A DNA stretch of 64,000 nt from Hydrogenophaga crassostreae (GTDB taxonomy: Bacteria; Pseudomonadota; Gammaproteobacteria; Burkholderiales; Burkholderiaceae_C). Positions 25,497 through 33,754 of this stretch are shown here, in pieces (positions within the stretch are counted from its first letter, which is position 1; every line of letters begins with the position of its first letter). Location of the stretch: positions 3,027,501 through 3,091,500 of the forward strand of contig NZ_CP017476.1 of NCBI RefSeq assembly GCF_001761385.1, read 5' to 3'. The translations under genes and the position numbers were made by a program. The notes under the pieces were generated by a model. The model did not search any database. It was given only the letters and a program-made list of their open reading frames with translations, and was not told the DNA's origin.

Positions 25497-26209
25497 GGAG
25501 AAGTCCTTGAAATTGAAAAAAATCGGGGTGTTTGGGGCGCTTCACTCGGGCAGCCTCGGCAACTGGCCCCACGCCCGGGCATGAAACGCAATTGGCCCGC
25601 GACAAAGGCATGCGGCCTTGAATTTAACCGCACCTCAGCGGCGGCGGAACAAATGACGAGCAAGACCCCAAGGTCGCCACGGTAGTGCCATCGATCGCGG
25701 TCCGGCCGCTTGAGCGGGGCTGGACCGGATGCCCCACTGCCAGACGAGCTCGCAGCCCCCAGATCAGAAGATGTCAACGCCGATCTCGGGGCGCTTGATG
25801 GCAACGAACCCATGACCTTGATCATTCGCCATGCGTTGATCAAGGTCGGCAATCACCCAGAATATGGCCGCATCGCAAAGGAATCAGACCGTGAGCGTGT
25901 GTCCAGGATCAAGCAAGCCGCCCAACAGTTCATTGATCGGCCGCCGCCGCTGGAAGCCTCCCGATAGCTGGGCACCGACAGGTGCCCATGGCCCGCATCG
26001 GCTGTTTAGGAGGGTTCCCAGAGCCCACCCAATTTGTGAATCTCGTCCGCCGATTGATGAGAGACGCCCCGCAGAACGCTCGCATGGGCAGTGCGCCAAT
26101 GGGCTGCATCGATCAGGGCTTGCCCTGGACGAGCCTCGATTCACCATTCGACCAATTGCCATAGACTCAACAAGCGCCACGCCCCCGCTTTGAAACAGGT
26201 CGAAAACCC
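25497..26209. other. Long gap, promoter region of the osmF operon, no supported gene
   Basis: No frame in these 713 bases has convincing coding character. A short plus-strand frame beginning at 25812 (MTLIIRHALIK and onward, about 51 residues) covers the large inverted repeat at 25814-25847 and has no visible ribosome site. The left part should contain the promoter of the minus-strand transporter operon. Confidence 0.45.
25814..25847. repeat. Perfect 11-bp inverted repeat in the gap
   Basis: GACCTTGATCA (25814-25824) and TGATCAAGGTC (25837-25847) are exact reverse complements separated by 12 bases. There is no T-run after either arm, so a terminator is unlikely. It may be a protein-binding site or part of a structured RNA. 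Confidence 0.7.
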
Positions 26210-26590
26210 ATGAAATCCTCGCTCTCCAAACCCGTCTTGCCAAAGCGAATCCGTCGCTGGCTGGCTGTGGTGGCGGTGCTCGTGGGCATGGCCCTGGTGG
26301 TGGGTTTTGGTTGGCGGACCTGGAAACAAGTGCAATTCAACCAACGTGTCGCGAGCGGCGAAATCCAGGTGGAAACCCTGCGCGGCTGGATGACGCTGCC
26401 CTACATCGAGCGGGCGTATGGCGTGCCTCAGGCCGAGCTGCGCCAGGCGCTGGGCCTGCCCGCAACCGGTTTCGATGACCGCAGTGTTCACGACTGGGGC
26501 GAAGAAGCCGGTCTCGATGCCGTCGCTTCGAGGCACATCATTGAAAAGTTGATTCTGGAACACGCCCCGCCCGCTGGAGCGGCCAAGTGA
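26210..26590 (+). CDS. Small membrane-anchored protein of unknown function
   Basis: The 126-residue product has a basic N-terminus (KPVLPKRIRR), one transmembrane helix at about residues 19-38 and a soluble C-terminal domain of some 85 residues. The domain contains LRGWMTLPYIERAYGVPQAELRQALGLP, which looks like a short helical domain of the kind found beside DedA proteins. It is probably anchored with the C-terminus in the periplasm or cytoplasm; topology is not certain. Its stop overlaps the DedA start as GTGA, so the pair is translationally coupled and probably works together. The family is not recognised by name. Confidence 0.72.
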   Translation: MKSSLSKPVLPKRIRRWLAVVAVLVGMALVVGFGWRTWKQVQFNQRVASGEIQVETLRGWMTLPYIERAYGVPQAELRQALGLPATGFDDRSVHDWGEEAGLDAVASRHIIEKLILEHAPPAGAAK

Positions 26591-27165
26591 CGGAAATCAC
26601 CGATTTTCTGCTCACCAACCTGCTGAACCACGGCGCCCTTGTTTTGGGCAGCACTTTGTTCTTGGCAGCGTTGGGCGTGCCTCTGCCGGCCTCGATGTTG
26701 GTGGTGGCCACTGGGGCCTTCAGCCAGCAAGGCGTCATGAGCTTGCAGACGGCCGCGGGCGTCGCCGTTGTGTCGGCGGTGGCCGGTGACGGCTGCAGCT
26801 ACCTGTTGGGCAGGCTGGCCGGTGAGCGCTTCACCTCCAGATGGAAAGGCTCGAAAGCCTGGCGGTCGGCGGATCGGCAGTTTGAACGATGGGGCACCTG
26901 GAGCATTTTCCTGAGCCGTTTTTTGTTCACGCCCTTTGCGCTGCCGGTGAATTTGATGGCGGGATCCACCTTGTTTCCCTGGCCCCGCTTTCTGGTGGCG
27001 GTCGTCATGGGCGAGGTCATCTGGGTGACGATGTTCGGTGGCTTGGGGCTGCTGTTCGCCGACAGCTGGGAAGCGCTGAGTCAGATGGCCAGCGACCTGT
27101 CGGGTTTCTTGGTGGGCGCATTGCTGCTCGGTGTGGGGATTTATGCGCTGACCCGACGGCGTTGA
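26587..27165 (+). CDS. DedA-family membrane protein
   Basis: The 192-residue inner-membrane protein has the DedA/VTT architecture. It has re-entrant loops with LGVPLPASMLVVATGAF near the N-terminus and FLSRFLFTPFALPVNLMAGS containing the conserved arginine, and several transmembrane helices. DedA proteins affect membrane homeostasis and proton-motive-force-dependent lipid recycling, and some flip undecaprenyl phosphate or phospholipids. The start is GTG and overlaps the stop of the small membrane protein upstream. The two may form a functional pair. Confidence 0.85.
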   Translation: MTEITDFLLTNLLNHGALVLGSTLFLAALGVPLPASMLVVATGAFSQQGVMSLQTAAGVAVVSAVAGDGCSYLLGRLAGERFTSRWKGSKAWRSADRQFERWGTWSIFLSRFLFTPFALPVNLMAGSTLFPWPRFLVAVVMGEVIWVTMFGGLGLLFADSWEALSQMASDLSGFLVGALLLGVGIYALTRRR

Positions 27166-27416
27166 CAAGCCGGGCGCCTCTCGCTTCAACCGACTGCAGG
27201 AGCGGGCCAACTGGCAACGCTTGCATCCCAGGAACAACGTCTGGCACCCCTGATCGATGCGAGCCGCAACGTTCGGCGCTGCCTTCATTCTGGCGGTATC
27301 CTTGATCCGCGGATTTCTGTCCGTCCCTCAGCGTTCACATTCTGCCGGTCGAAGTTGGGGCACTGCCCCGACCTGAAGCGAAGCCCAGAGCCCGGCCCCG
27401 ATCATCTGCACACGGG

Positions 27417-28355
27417 GTGTGCAAAACGAAAGCCAGCTTGGACCTCAAACAACTCGAATATTTTGTGAACGTGGCGGAGCTGGAGAGCGTCACCCGCGCG
27501 TCGATCTTGCTGGGCATCACCCAACCTTCACTGAGCCGGCAGATCAGGTTGCTCGAAGTGGAGTTGCGCCAGACCCTTCTTATCCGCAATGGCCGCGGCG
27601 TGCAGCCCACGGAGGCCGGTGCACTGCTGGTCAAGCATGCCCGCGCGATGTTGCTGCAGGCCGAACGGGCACGCAGGGAAGTGAAGGAGCTCCGTGGGGT
27701 GCCCACCGGGCGCGTCACGATTGGCATGCCTTCGAGCGTCAGCCGCTTTCTTTCGACGCCATTGGCATTTGCGTTTCAAGCGCGCTTTCCCAATGCGGGT
27801 TTGAGCATCCTGGAGGGCCAGACTTACATCATGGAGTGGCTCTCCATGGGGCGGGTTGATCTCGGCGTTTTGATCAATCCTCAGCCCTTGCCCCACATGG
27901 ATTTGGTGACGCTGCTGACCGAGCCTTTGTATCTGGTGAGCGCCAACGAAAGCCCTGAAGGGTCAGACCTGTTTGGCCCCCCGGTGCATCTCAAGGACCT
28001 GGCGAACTTCAATCTGCTCTTGCCCTCTCGCCCACATGCCATCCGCATCTTTCTGGAAAGCCAGCTTTCACGTTTCGGGCTCAAGCTGGAAGTGGCCTGG
28101 GAACTCGATGCCTTTTCGTCCATGCTGGGTTTGGTGCGCAAAGGCTTCGGTCATGGGGTCATGCCGGAAAGTGTGTTTCGCGGCGATGAAATGCGGTCGC
28201 AGTATGTGCTGAGGCCCATCGTTGAACCCGATCTGATCAGCACGGTCGCTGTCGCCACCAACTCTGCGCGCCCCCTGTCGCCCCTGGCCGCTGGCGTGAT
28301 CGCCTTGATGCAGGAAATCGTCGGTGAGGACGGTTCAACGGGCATAGGGCACTAA
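27417..28355 (+). CDS. LysR-family regulator of the adjacent catabolic island
   Basis: The protein (312 residues from GTG 27417) has an N-terminal HTH (VTRASILLGITQPSLSRQIRLLEVEL) and a NAC/CynR-like effector domain (GRVTIGMPSSVSRFLSTPLAFAF). A TTG at 27438 would give MDLKQLEYF, a more usual LysR start, and is equally possible. It lies just upstream of the tandem OsmC gene, on the same strand. The repeated 43-bp element before that gene and before the opposing GST operon is a good candidate for its target. The inducer is unknown. Confidence 0.87.
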   Translation: MCKTKASLDLKQLEYFVNVAELESVTRASILLGITQPSLSRQIRLLEVELRQTLLIRNGRGVQPTEAGALLVKHARAMLLQAERARREVKELRGVPTGRVTIGMPSSVSRFLSTPLAFAFQARFPNAGLSILEGQTYIMEWLSMGRVDLGVLINPQPLPHMDLVTLLTEPLYLVSANESPEGSDLFGPPVHLKDLANFNLLLPSRPHAIRIFLESQLSRFGLKLEVAWELDAFSSMLGLVRKGFGHGVMPESVFRGDEMRSQYVLRPIVEPDLISTVAVATNSARPLSPLAAGVIALMQEIVGEDGSTGIGH

Positions 28356-28486
28356 CCGTTGGCGATGATTGCCAATTTCGCACGGCGATCGATCGCAGTG
28401 CTGCGCATGGAATGCGGAAGCGAACCCGACTGAGTTTTTCGAAAAATGCTTCGATGGGATGGGCCCGCTGCGCTGTGTTCACCGGC

Positions 28487-28529
28487 CATAGGAAAGACAC
28501 ATAGCTGCTAGTGATCATGGTCTCTATTT
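28487..28529 (+). promoter_or_regulatory. Island control element, copy 1 (before the OsmC gene)
   Basis: This 43-bp stretch begins CATAGGAAAGAC, continues with the palindrome TAGC-T-GCTA and ends CTCTATTT. It matches 35 of 43 bases, without gaps, to the reverse strand of 36817-36859 upstream of the GST operon. CATAG occurs twice at 13-base spacing within it. It lies 136 bases before the OsmC start codon. Binding by the nearby LysR protein is inference. Confidence 0.65.
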
Positions 28530-28664
28530 CCCGGAGATGTGGCCTTCTATAGTTCAGCGCACTCGCCCATAAACCGATGCGCGAGTGCAAGCGCCCGCGG
28601 CCGCTCCCTCCTTCGCGAGAAGGCGTTTACCGGGCCAAGAACGCCAACAAAAGAAAGACACCCT

Positions 28665-29867
28665 ATGCCCATCGGACCCAACATCCTCGCCGACAGCGGC
28701 ACGCCCCTTTTTTACGAACTGGTCAACCCAGGTGAGGTCGGCATCACGCCACCCGAATCGCGAATGGGCGACAGCCTTCGGACCTGGGTCCGGTCACTCT
28801 CGGTGTTCCAGAAAGAAGCGTTGGTCGCGTCGGCACGCACCGGCCGGACCTGGCGCCTCGCGTCGGACGAAGGCCCCTACCTGGATGGCCACGACGCCGC
28901 GCCCTGCCCGCTCGCCTTCCTGAGCGTCGGCATGATTGCCAGCTACATGAACGAGATCACGGCCCTGGCGAAATCGCAAGGCGTGGCCATCCGGAAGCTG
29001 AAACTCACACAGGACAACTACTACACCATGAGCGGCTCGATGCCGAAAAGAACCATGGTCGGCGGCGCCCTGCCCGTGGAGCTGCTGGTCGAAATCGACT
29101 GCGATCTGGAAGATGGCGAGCTGAACCAGTTCTTGATGAACGCCATCCACGCGTCGCCGCTCAACGGGTTGATGCGAGGCCATCTGGAAAGCCTGTTCAC
29201 CTTGTCAAAGAACGGGATCGAGTTGCAACCCGCCAAAGCGCTGCGGATGCCAGGAGCGGTGTACCCCGATCCCGGTGACCATTTCGGCGAGGCCCAACCG
29301 GTCAGCGACCCTGCGATTGACCGCCTTTGCTGGCCCAAGGGAACGACAGCGAAAAAAGAAGTCGCTGGCGGCACCTCCGCCGCAGGCTCGTCACTGGCGG
29401 CAGAACAAAACCGGCAACTGAACATCGGCGCGACCTGCACCCTGCGCGAAGACGGGATGAAAGAAATCGTGCAATTGCAGTATTCGCCCCACGGCACGTC
29501 GTTCAATTTCCTCTCGGAAGAGGCGCCTGAGAACGGCGGGCTGGGCCGTGCACCCGATGCCAACAGCTACATCAGCGCAGGCATCGGCTTTTGCTTCATG
29601 ACCCAGTTCGGCCGGTTCGTGAAAATGCTGAACCTCGACCTGTCCGACTACCGCATCGTGCAAGACAGCCACTTCTCGTTGGGGGGCGCTTCCGGTGGCA
29701 CCGGCAAGGCGGGAACAGCAGATCCGCTCGAGACCCATGTCTACCTGGAAACCAGCGAAAGCGACGACGTGGCGCGCGAGATGCTGGACATATCGGAGCA
29801 GACCTGTTTTCTGCATGCGTTCTGCAAAACCGATTTGAAAACCAAACTCAAAGTCCAGCGAATCTGA
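28665..29867 (+). CDS. Tandem OsmC-domain protein
   Basis: The 400-residue protein contains two OsmC-like modules joined by a linker. Module 1 (about 60-180) has the family motif GHDAAPCPLAFLSVGM but lacks both redox cysteines; the second position is Ser in HASPLNG. Module 2 (about 250-398) keeps a cysteine pair, C310 in GIGFCFM and C381 in EQTCFLHA, at the positions used for peroxide reduction in OsmC/Ohr. OsmC proteins are normally homodimers of about 140 residues, so this looks like a covalent dimer with one active half. Its promoter element is shared with the glutathione S-transferase operon, suggesting a thiol or glutathione-conjugate role rather than general stress. Confidence 0.75.
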   Translation: MPIGPNILADSGTPLFYELVNPGEVGITPPESRMGDSLRTWVRSLSVFQKEALVASARTGRTWRLASDEGPYLDGHDAAPCPLAFLSVGMIASYMNEITALAKSQGVAIRKLKLTQDNYYTMSGSMPKRTMVGGALPVELLVEIDCDLEDGELNQFLMNAIHASPLNGLMRGHLESLFTLSKNGIELQPAKALRMPGAVYPDPGDHFGEAQPVSDPAIDRLCWPKGTTAKKEVAGGTSAAGSSLAAEQNRQLNIGATCTLREDGMKEIVQLQYSPHGTSFNFLSEEAPENGGLGRAPDANSYISAGIGFCFMTQFGRFVKMLNLDLSDYRIVQDSHFSLGGASGGTGKAGTADPLETHVYLETSESDDVAREMLDISEQTCFLHAFCKTDLKTKLKVQRI

Positions 29868-29879
29868 AGTTCGCCGACA

Positions 29880-29914
29880 CCGCCTGATGCTCACCGTTGA
29901 GCGGGGTCAGGCGG
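29880..29914 (+). terminator. Two-stage hairpin after the OsmC gene
   Basis: CCGCCTGA (29880-29887) pairs with TCAGGCGG (29907-29914), enclosing a second small stem GCTC/GAGC (29889-29892 with 29899-29902). It starts 13 bases after the stop codon. There is no clear T-run, so termination may be weak or Rho-assisted. Confidence 0.5.
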
Positions 29915-30064
29915 CGTTGTGATCTGAACACTTCAAGGCGAACGGCTGCAGTCATGCGCTGCGGCCGCTCGCCATGCTGTTCTTGGACACAAAGGGGTGA
30001 AGATCAGACCTCGGCAAGGGTCGGCCACCAAGGGTGCGCGCAGCCTCTGGCCACCCGGGCGCAA

Positions 30065-30355
30065 TCAGTATCCCGACGCCTGCCGGTTGCGCAGTTCGTT
30101 GCGACCGCCGCTGAACGACGAGACGCAAAACGGTACGACGAAGTTCAGAACCCCGTGCCACCATGAAAAGGATCCGCCATCCAGCAACTGCGGCCCTTGA
30201 TTGATCAGGTTGAGCACCACGCCAACGACGGAACAAACCTTCAGGGCGAAGCCCAGCACCCGCCGGTTGCCGGCATGGCGGATGATCTGCACGAAGTCGT
30301 TGGCCCACTGGGGGCTGTTCACGATCAGCAACCGACGCATGCGGGTCGAACTCAT
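30065..30355 (-). CDS. NrtS-like small membrane protein
   Basis: The 96-residue protein matches the pattern of the NrtS nitrate/nitrite transport family. It has two hydrophobic helices (about residues 32-52 and 64-84) with the conserved GVVLNLINQG turn and WHGVLNFVVPFCVSSFS in the second helix. NrtS proteins are tiny two-helix transporters that probably work as oligomers. The gene lies 40 bases downstream of the aldehyde dehydrogenase on the same strand, and so may be read through from the island operon. No nitrate-reduction gene is in the window, so its substrate here is uncertain. A shorter start (M6) is possible. Confidence 0.7.
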   Translation of the reverse strand: MSSTRMRRLLIVNSPQWANDFVQIIRHAGNRRVLGFALKVCSVVGVVLNLINQGPQLLDGGSFSWWHGVLNFVVPFCVSSFSGGRNELRNRQASGY

Positions 30356-30395
30356 TGCACACCTGCAAAGTTGCGGCCCGCTGCCGCCCAGGCTG

Positions 30396-31835
30396 TCACA
30401 ACTGGACGGTGATCCACTTCAGTTCCGTCATCGCTTCCAGGTCGGCATCGGTGCCTTCGCGGCCGACACCGCTTTCGCCGTTGCCGCCAAAGGGCACATG
30501 GGCTTCGTCGTGGATGGTCGCGCCGTTGATGTGACACATGCCCGCGCCGATGTTGCGCGCAAAGTGAAAAGCCTTGTCGATGTCTTTGGTGAAAATGGCC
30601 GAGGACAGACCGTATTCAGAGTCGTTGGCCTTCGCCAAGCCCTCTTCATAGCTGTCGATCGGATAGATCGAGGCCACGGGTCCGAAGGTTTCGGATTTGC
30701 AAACGGTCATGTCTTCGGTGACGCCGGTCAGCAGCGTGGGCTGGCAGCGGTTGCCCTCCCATTGCCCGCCTGTGACGATGGTCGCGCCCTTGGCCACGGC
30801 ATCGGCAATGTGGTCTTTGACACGCTTGCGTTGCCGCTCGGAAATGATGGGCGCAATGACGGTGTTGGGGTCGCGCAGATCGCCCATGCCCACCTTCGAG
30901 GCCACCATGGCGAACCGTTTGACGAACGAGTCGTACAGCGGGCGTTCGACATAAAACCGGCTGGACCCAATGCAGGCCTGGCCGGCGAACATGAAAATGG
31001 AGCGGGCGGCCAGCGGCACAACTTTGTCGAGATCCGCATCGGCCAGGATGACCGTTGGGCTCTTGCCGCCCAGTTCCAGCGTGTTGGGTGTCTTGTTCTT
31101 CGCACAAATTTCACTGATCAGCTGACCGACAACAGACGAACCGGTGAAGGTGACAAAGTCGACGTCTTTGTGGCTCGTCAAATCGTTGCCGATTTCATGG
31201 CCAAAGCCGGTGACCAGGTTGTACGAACCGGCCGGAAATCCCGCCTCGGCAACGATCTCGGCGAACAACACCGTCAGGTGCGGCGCCATTTCCGAAGGCA
31301 GGTGCACCACCGTGTTGCCCACCGCCAGGGCATTGGCCACCAGCCGCGTCGTTTTGATCAGCGGCACGTTGAACGGCGTGATCACCGCCACCACGCCCAA
31401 CGGCGCGCGAATCGACATGGAGAACTTGCCGGGCACGTCCGACGGGAAAGTTTCACCCCGCACGTTTCGGCAAAGGCCGGCGGCAGCGCGGACCATGGTC
31501 AGGCCCTTGTTGAATTCAAACAGGGCCTTTTGCATGGGCGATCCGATCTCGTCGATCAGGCAATCCAGCAGTTCGGCCTTGCGGGCCTCCATGATCTCGG
31601 CGATGCGCAACAACCAGCGCTCGCGTTCGGTCGGCGTGGTTTCCTTGTAGGTCGGGAATGCCGCCCGGGCGGCCGCAACCGCCGAGCGCACATCCGCACC
31701 GGTGCCCTTGGCCGCCCGGCAATACAGGCTGTCATCGAGTGGGTTGAGCACATCGAATGTCTCAGCGCCACTGGCGTCGACCCAGTTGCCCGCTATCCAG
31801 TGTTGAAGCGTTTTGAGTTCCGTTTTTGCGTTCAT
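30396..31835 (-). CDS. NAD(P)-dependent aldehyde dehydrogenase
   Basis: The 479-residue ALDH-superfamily enzyme has catalytic cysteine C288 in FAGQACIGSS, general base E254 in LELGGKSP and oxyanion asparagine N156 in TPFNVP. The usual KPSE cofactor-binding motif reads HLPSE (Leu179 instead of Lys), as in some benzaldehyde- and vanillin-type dehydrogenases; this may reduce NADP use. It should oxidise an aldehyde from the island pathway to the acid in the cytoplasm. It lies 57 bases downstream of dctM, as the last enzyme gene of the operon before the NrtS-like gene. Confidence 0.9.
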   Translation of the reverse strand: MNAKTELKTLQHWIAGNWVDASGAETFDVLNPLDDSLYCRAAKGTGADVRSAVAAARAAFPTYKETTPTERERWLLRIAEIMEARKAELLDCLIDEIGSPMQKALFEFNKGLTMVRAAAGLCRNVRGETFPSDVPGKFSMSIRAPLGVVAVITPFNVPLIKTTRLVANALAVGNTVVHLPSEMAPHLTVLFAEIVAEAGFPAGSYNLVTGFGHEIGNDLTSHKDVDFVTFTGSSVVGQLISEICAKNKTPNTLELGGKSPTVILADADLDKVVPLAARSIFMFAGQACIGSSRFYVERPLYDSFVKRFAMVASKVGMGDLRDPNTVIAPIISERQRKRVKDHIADAVAKGATIVTGGQWEGNRCQPTLLTGVTEDMTVCKSETFGPVASIYPIDSYEEGLAKANDSEYGLSSAIFTKDIDKAFHFARNIGAGMCHINGATIHDEAHVPFGGNGESGVGREGTDADLEAMTELKWITVQL

Positions 31836-31892
31836 ATTGTTTCCATCATTTTTCGAAATTCATGGACTGCCCTCCTATCGGAAGGCGCCAGA

Positions 31893-33221
31893 TCAAGTGA
31901 TCGCCACACCAAACATGGATTGCGGCATCAACAAAGCCAATTGCGGGAAGAGCAACAGCAGCACGATCAAGCCGAGCATGGCAAACCAGAAAGGCCAGAT
32001 GCCCCGGAAGATGGTGTTCAGGTGCACCTCGGGCGGTGCAATCGACTTGACGACGAACACATTGATGCCCACTGGTGGCGAAATGAGCCCCATCTCCAGA
32101 ACCAGCACCATCAACACGCCGAACCACACCATGTCAAACCCATAACTCTCCATCAACGGCTGCAGGATGGGCAGGGTCAGCACGAGGATGGCGAAGCCGT
32201 CCATGAACATGCCCAACGCCGTCAAAGCCAACAGGCAAATCACCAGAACCGCCATGGGTGACGCGCCGGTATCGATGATGGCCTGCGTCACCGCGGCGGG
32301 AAGGCCCGTGCGCGCGATGAAGGGCGTGAAGACGAAGGCACCAATGAGAATGTAGAAAGTGGTCGCGGTCGAATGCAGCGTGCTGTTGAGGGCTTCGCGC
32401 AGCGCCGGCCAGGTCAGCGAGCGCCGCACCAGACACACCACGAAAGACAGGAAGGCGCCGATGCCCGCGGCCTCGATGGCCGAAAAAACCCCGCTATAGA
32501 TGCCACCGATCGACAAGAAGAGAACACCGAGAAACCAACCTGCCCGACCCAGCGAAGCGACCCTCTCACGCATCGGCACCGCGTTGGCGAGACTCGGCGC
32601 CAGCTGCGGGTTGCGGCGCACGCGCCACCAGATGGCAAAGATGAAAAGGCTGGCGAGGATCACGCCGGGGATCACGCCTGCCAGGAAGAGACGCGCTATG
32701 GACTCCTCCGTCAAGATGGCGTAGACCACAAAGCCTGCGGATGGGGGGATCAGGATGCCCAGCGTGCCGCCGGCGGCGACAGTGCCGGTGGCCAGGGCAT
32801 CGTCGTAACCATAGCGCTTCATTTCAGGCAGTGCGACGCGCCCCATGGTGACAGCGCAAGCCAAGGACGAACCGGTCAGGGCAGAAAAGCCCGCGCAACC
32901 CAAAATGGTGGACGATGCGAGCCCGCCGCGCAAATGGCCCAGCCAAGCGTGCGCAGCGCTGTACACATCGCGGGTCATGCCCGACACGCCTGCCAGATTG
33001 CCCATCAGGATGAACAAGGGAAGGATGGTCAGCGCCATGTCGCTCGAGAGGTGGAATGCAGCGCCGGCCACCGTCGAAGCAACCGCACGTTCGCCACCGG
33101 GATGCACGATCCACATGCCCACGATACCGACGGCGAGCATCGCAGTGCCAACAGGCGTGCGCAAGCTCAGCAACACCAGCAAAGCTGCCAGGCCGCCGAA
33201 TCCGATCATCAATTCAGACAT
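31893..33221 (-). CDS. dctM: TRAP transporter large permease
   Basis: The 442-residue DctM-family inner-membrane protein has about 12 transmembrane segments. Conserved segments include LPLFILMGNLAGVSGMTRDV, GTLGILIPPSAGFVVYAI and, near the C-terminus, GLISPPVGINVFVVKSIAP. It carries the solute and sodium pathway of the TRAP importer. It is encoded 18 bases after dctQ and completes a dctP-dctQ-dctM set. The substrate is probably a carboxylate, since nearly all TRAP systems take organic acids; the adjoining ALDH, SDR and GST suggest it feeds this catabolic pathway. Confidence 0.92.
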   Translation of the reverse strand: MSELMIGFGGLAALLVLLSLRTPVGTAMLAVGIVGMWIVHPGGERAVASTVAGAAFHLSSDMALTILPLFILMGNLAGVSGMTRDVYSAAHAWLGHLRGGLASSTILGCAGFSALTGSSLACAVTMGRVALPEMKRYGYDDALATGTVAAGGTLGILIPPSAGFVVYAILTEESIARLFLAGVIPGVILASLFIFAIWWRVRRNPQLAPSLANAVPMRERVASLGRAGWFLGVLFLSIGGIYSGVFSAIEAAGIGAFLSFVVCLVRRSLTWPALREALNSTLHSTATTFYILIGAFVFTPFIARTGLPAAVTQAIIDTGASPMAVLVICLLALTALGMFMDGFAILVLTLPILQPLMESYGFDMVWFGVLMVLVLEMGLISPPVGINVFVVKSIAPPEVHLNTIFRGIWPFWFAMLGLIVLLLLFPQLALLMPQSMFGVAIT

Positions 33222-33239
33222 TCTTGTTCTTTCGGGAGT

Positions 33240-33752
33240 TCAGTTTTCTTCGTGCGGATCACGGGGCTCAGACCATGCCGCCAGCCCGGCCACGAGTTCC
33301 AGCACCAGCACCAGCGCATACAACGCGAAACCCAATGCCAGCAGCATGTAGAAAGGCATGTGCGGAATGCCCAGATCGGCGGAGGTATTGCCGCACAACA
33401 TGCCGCAACTCCCTTTGACGGCCACGGCCTTGGCGGTGAACGCCAATGTGGCGATGCCGATCAACCGGGCAACGACATCGGTAAAACGCGTCACCTTTCG
33501 CCCGCCCAGTTTTTCCAGAATGTCCACCTGCACATGGGCATGGCGGCGCGCGCCATAGGCCATGGAACAGGCAACCGTCACCACCAGCGCCATCTTTGCG
33601 ACGTCGTCGATGCCGTAAATCGGTTGACCGAGCACGTACCGCCAAATCACGGTCACGAAGGTCACGCCCACCAGCAGCACGGTGGCGACAGAGCCCACAC
33701 CGCCCAGCAGATCGATCGCGCGGTCAAGCCAGGCGCTGGGACTGTGTTTCAT
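33240..33752 (-). CDS. dctQ: TRAP transporter small permease
   Basis: The 170-residue DctQ-family protein has four predicted membrane helices (about residues 14-36, 48-68, 90-110 and 135-158). The family segment VIWRYVLGQPIYGIDDVAKMALV follows the first helix in shortened form. It binds DctM and stabilises the transporter. It starts two bases after the dctP stop, so expression is almost certainly coupled. The length is typical of the group. Confidence 0.88.
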   Translation of the reverse strand: MKHSPSAWLDRAIDLLGGVGSVATVLLVGVTFVTVIWRYVLGQPIYGIDDVAKMALVVTVACSMAYGARRHAHVQVDILEKLGGRKVTRFTDVVARLIGIATLAFTAKAVAVKGSCGMLCGNTSADLGIPHMPFYMLLALGFALYALVLVLELVAGLAAWSEPRDPHEEN

Positions 33753-33754
33753 GC

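Noticed and set aside
25710..25967. 85-codon plus-strand frame
   Set aside because: It has no ribosome site and no family resemblance, and covers a large inverted repeat; coding status is unsupported.
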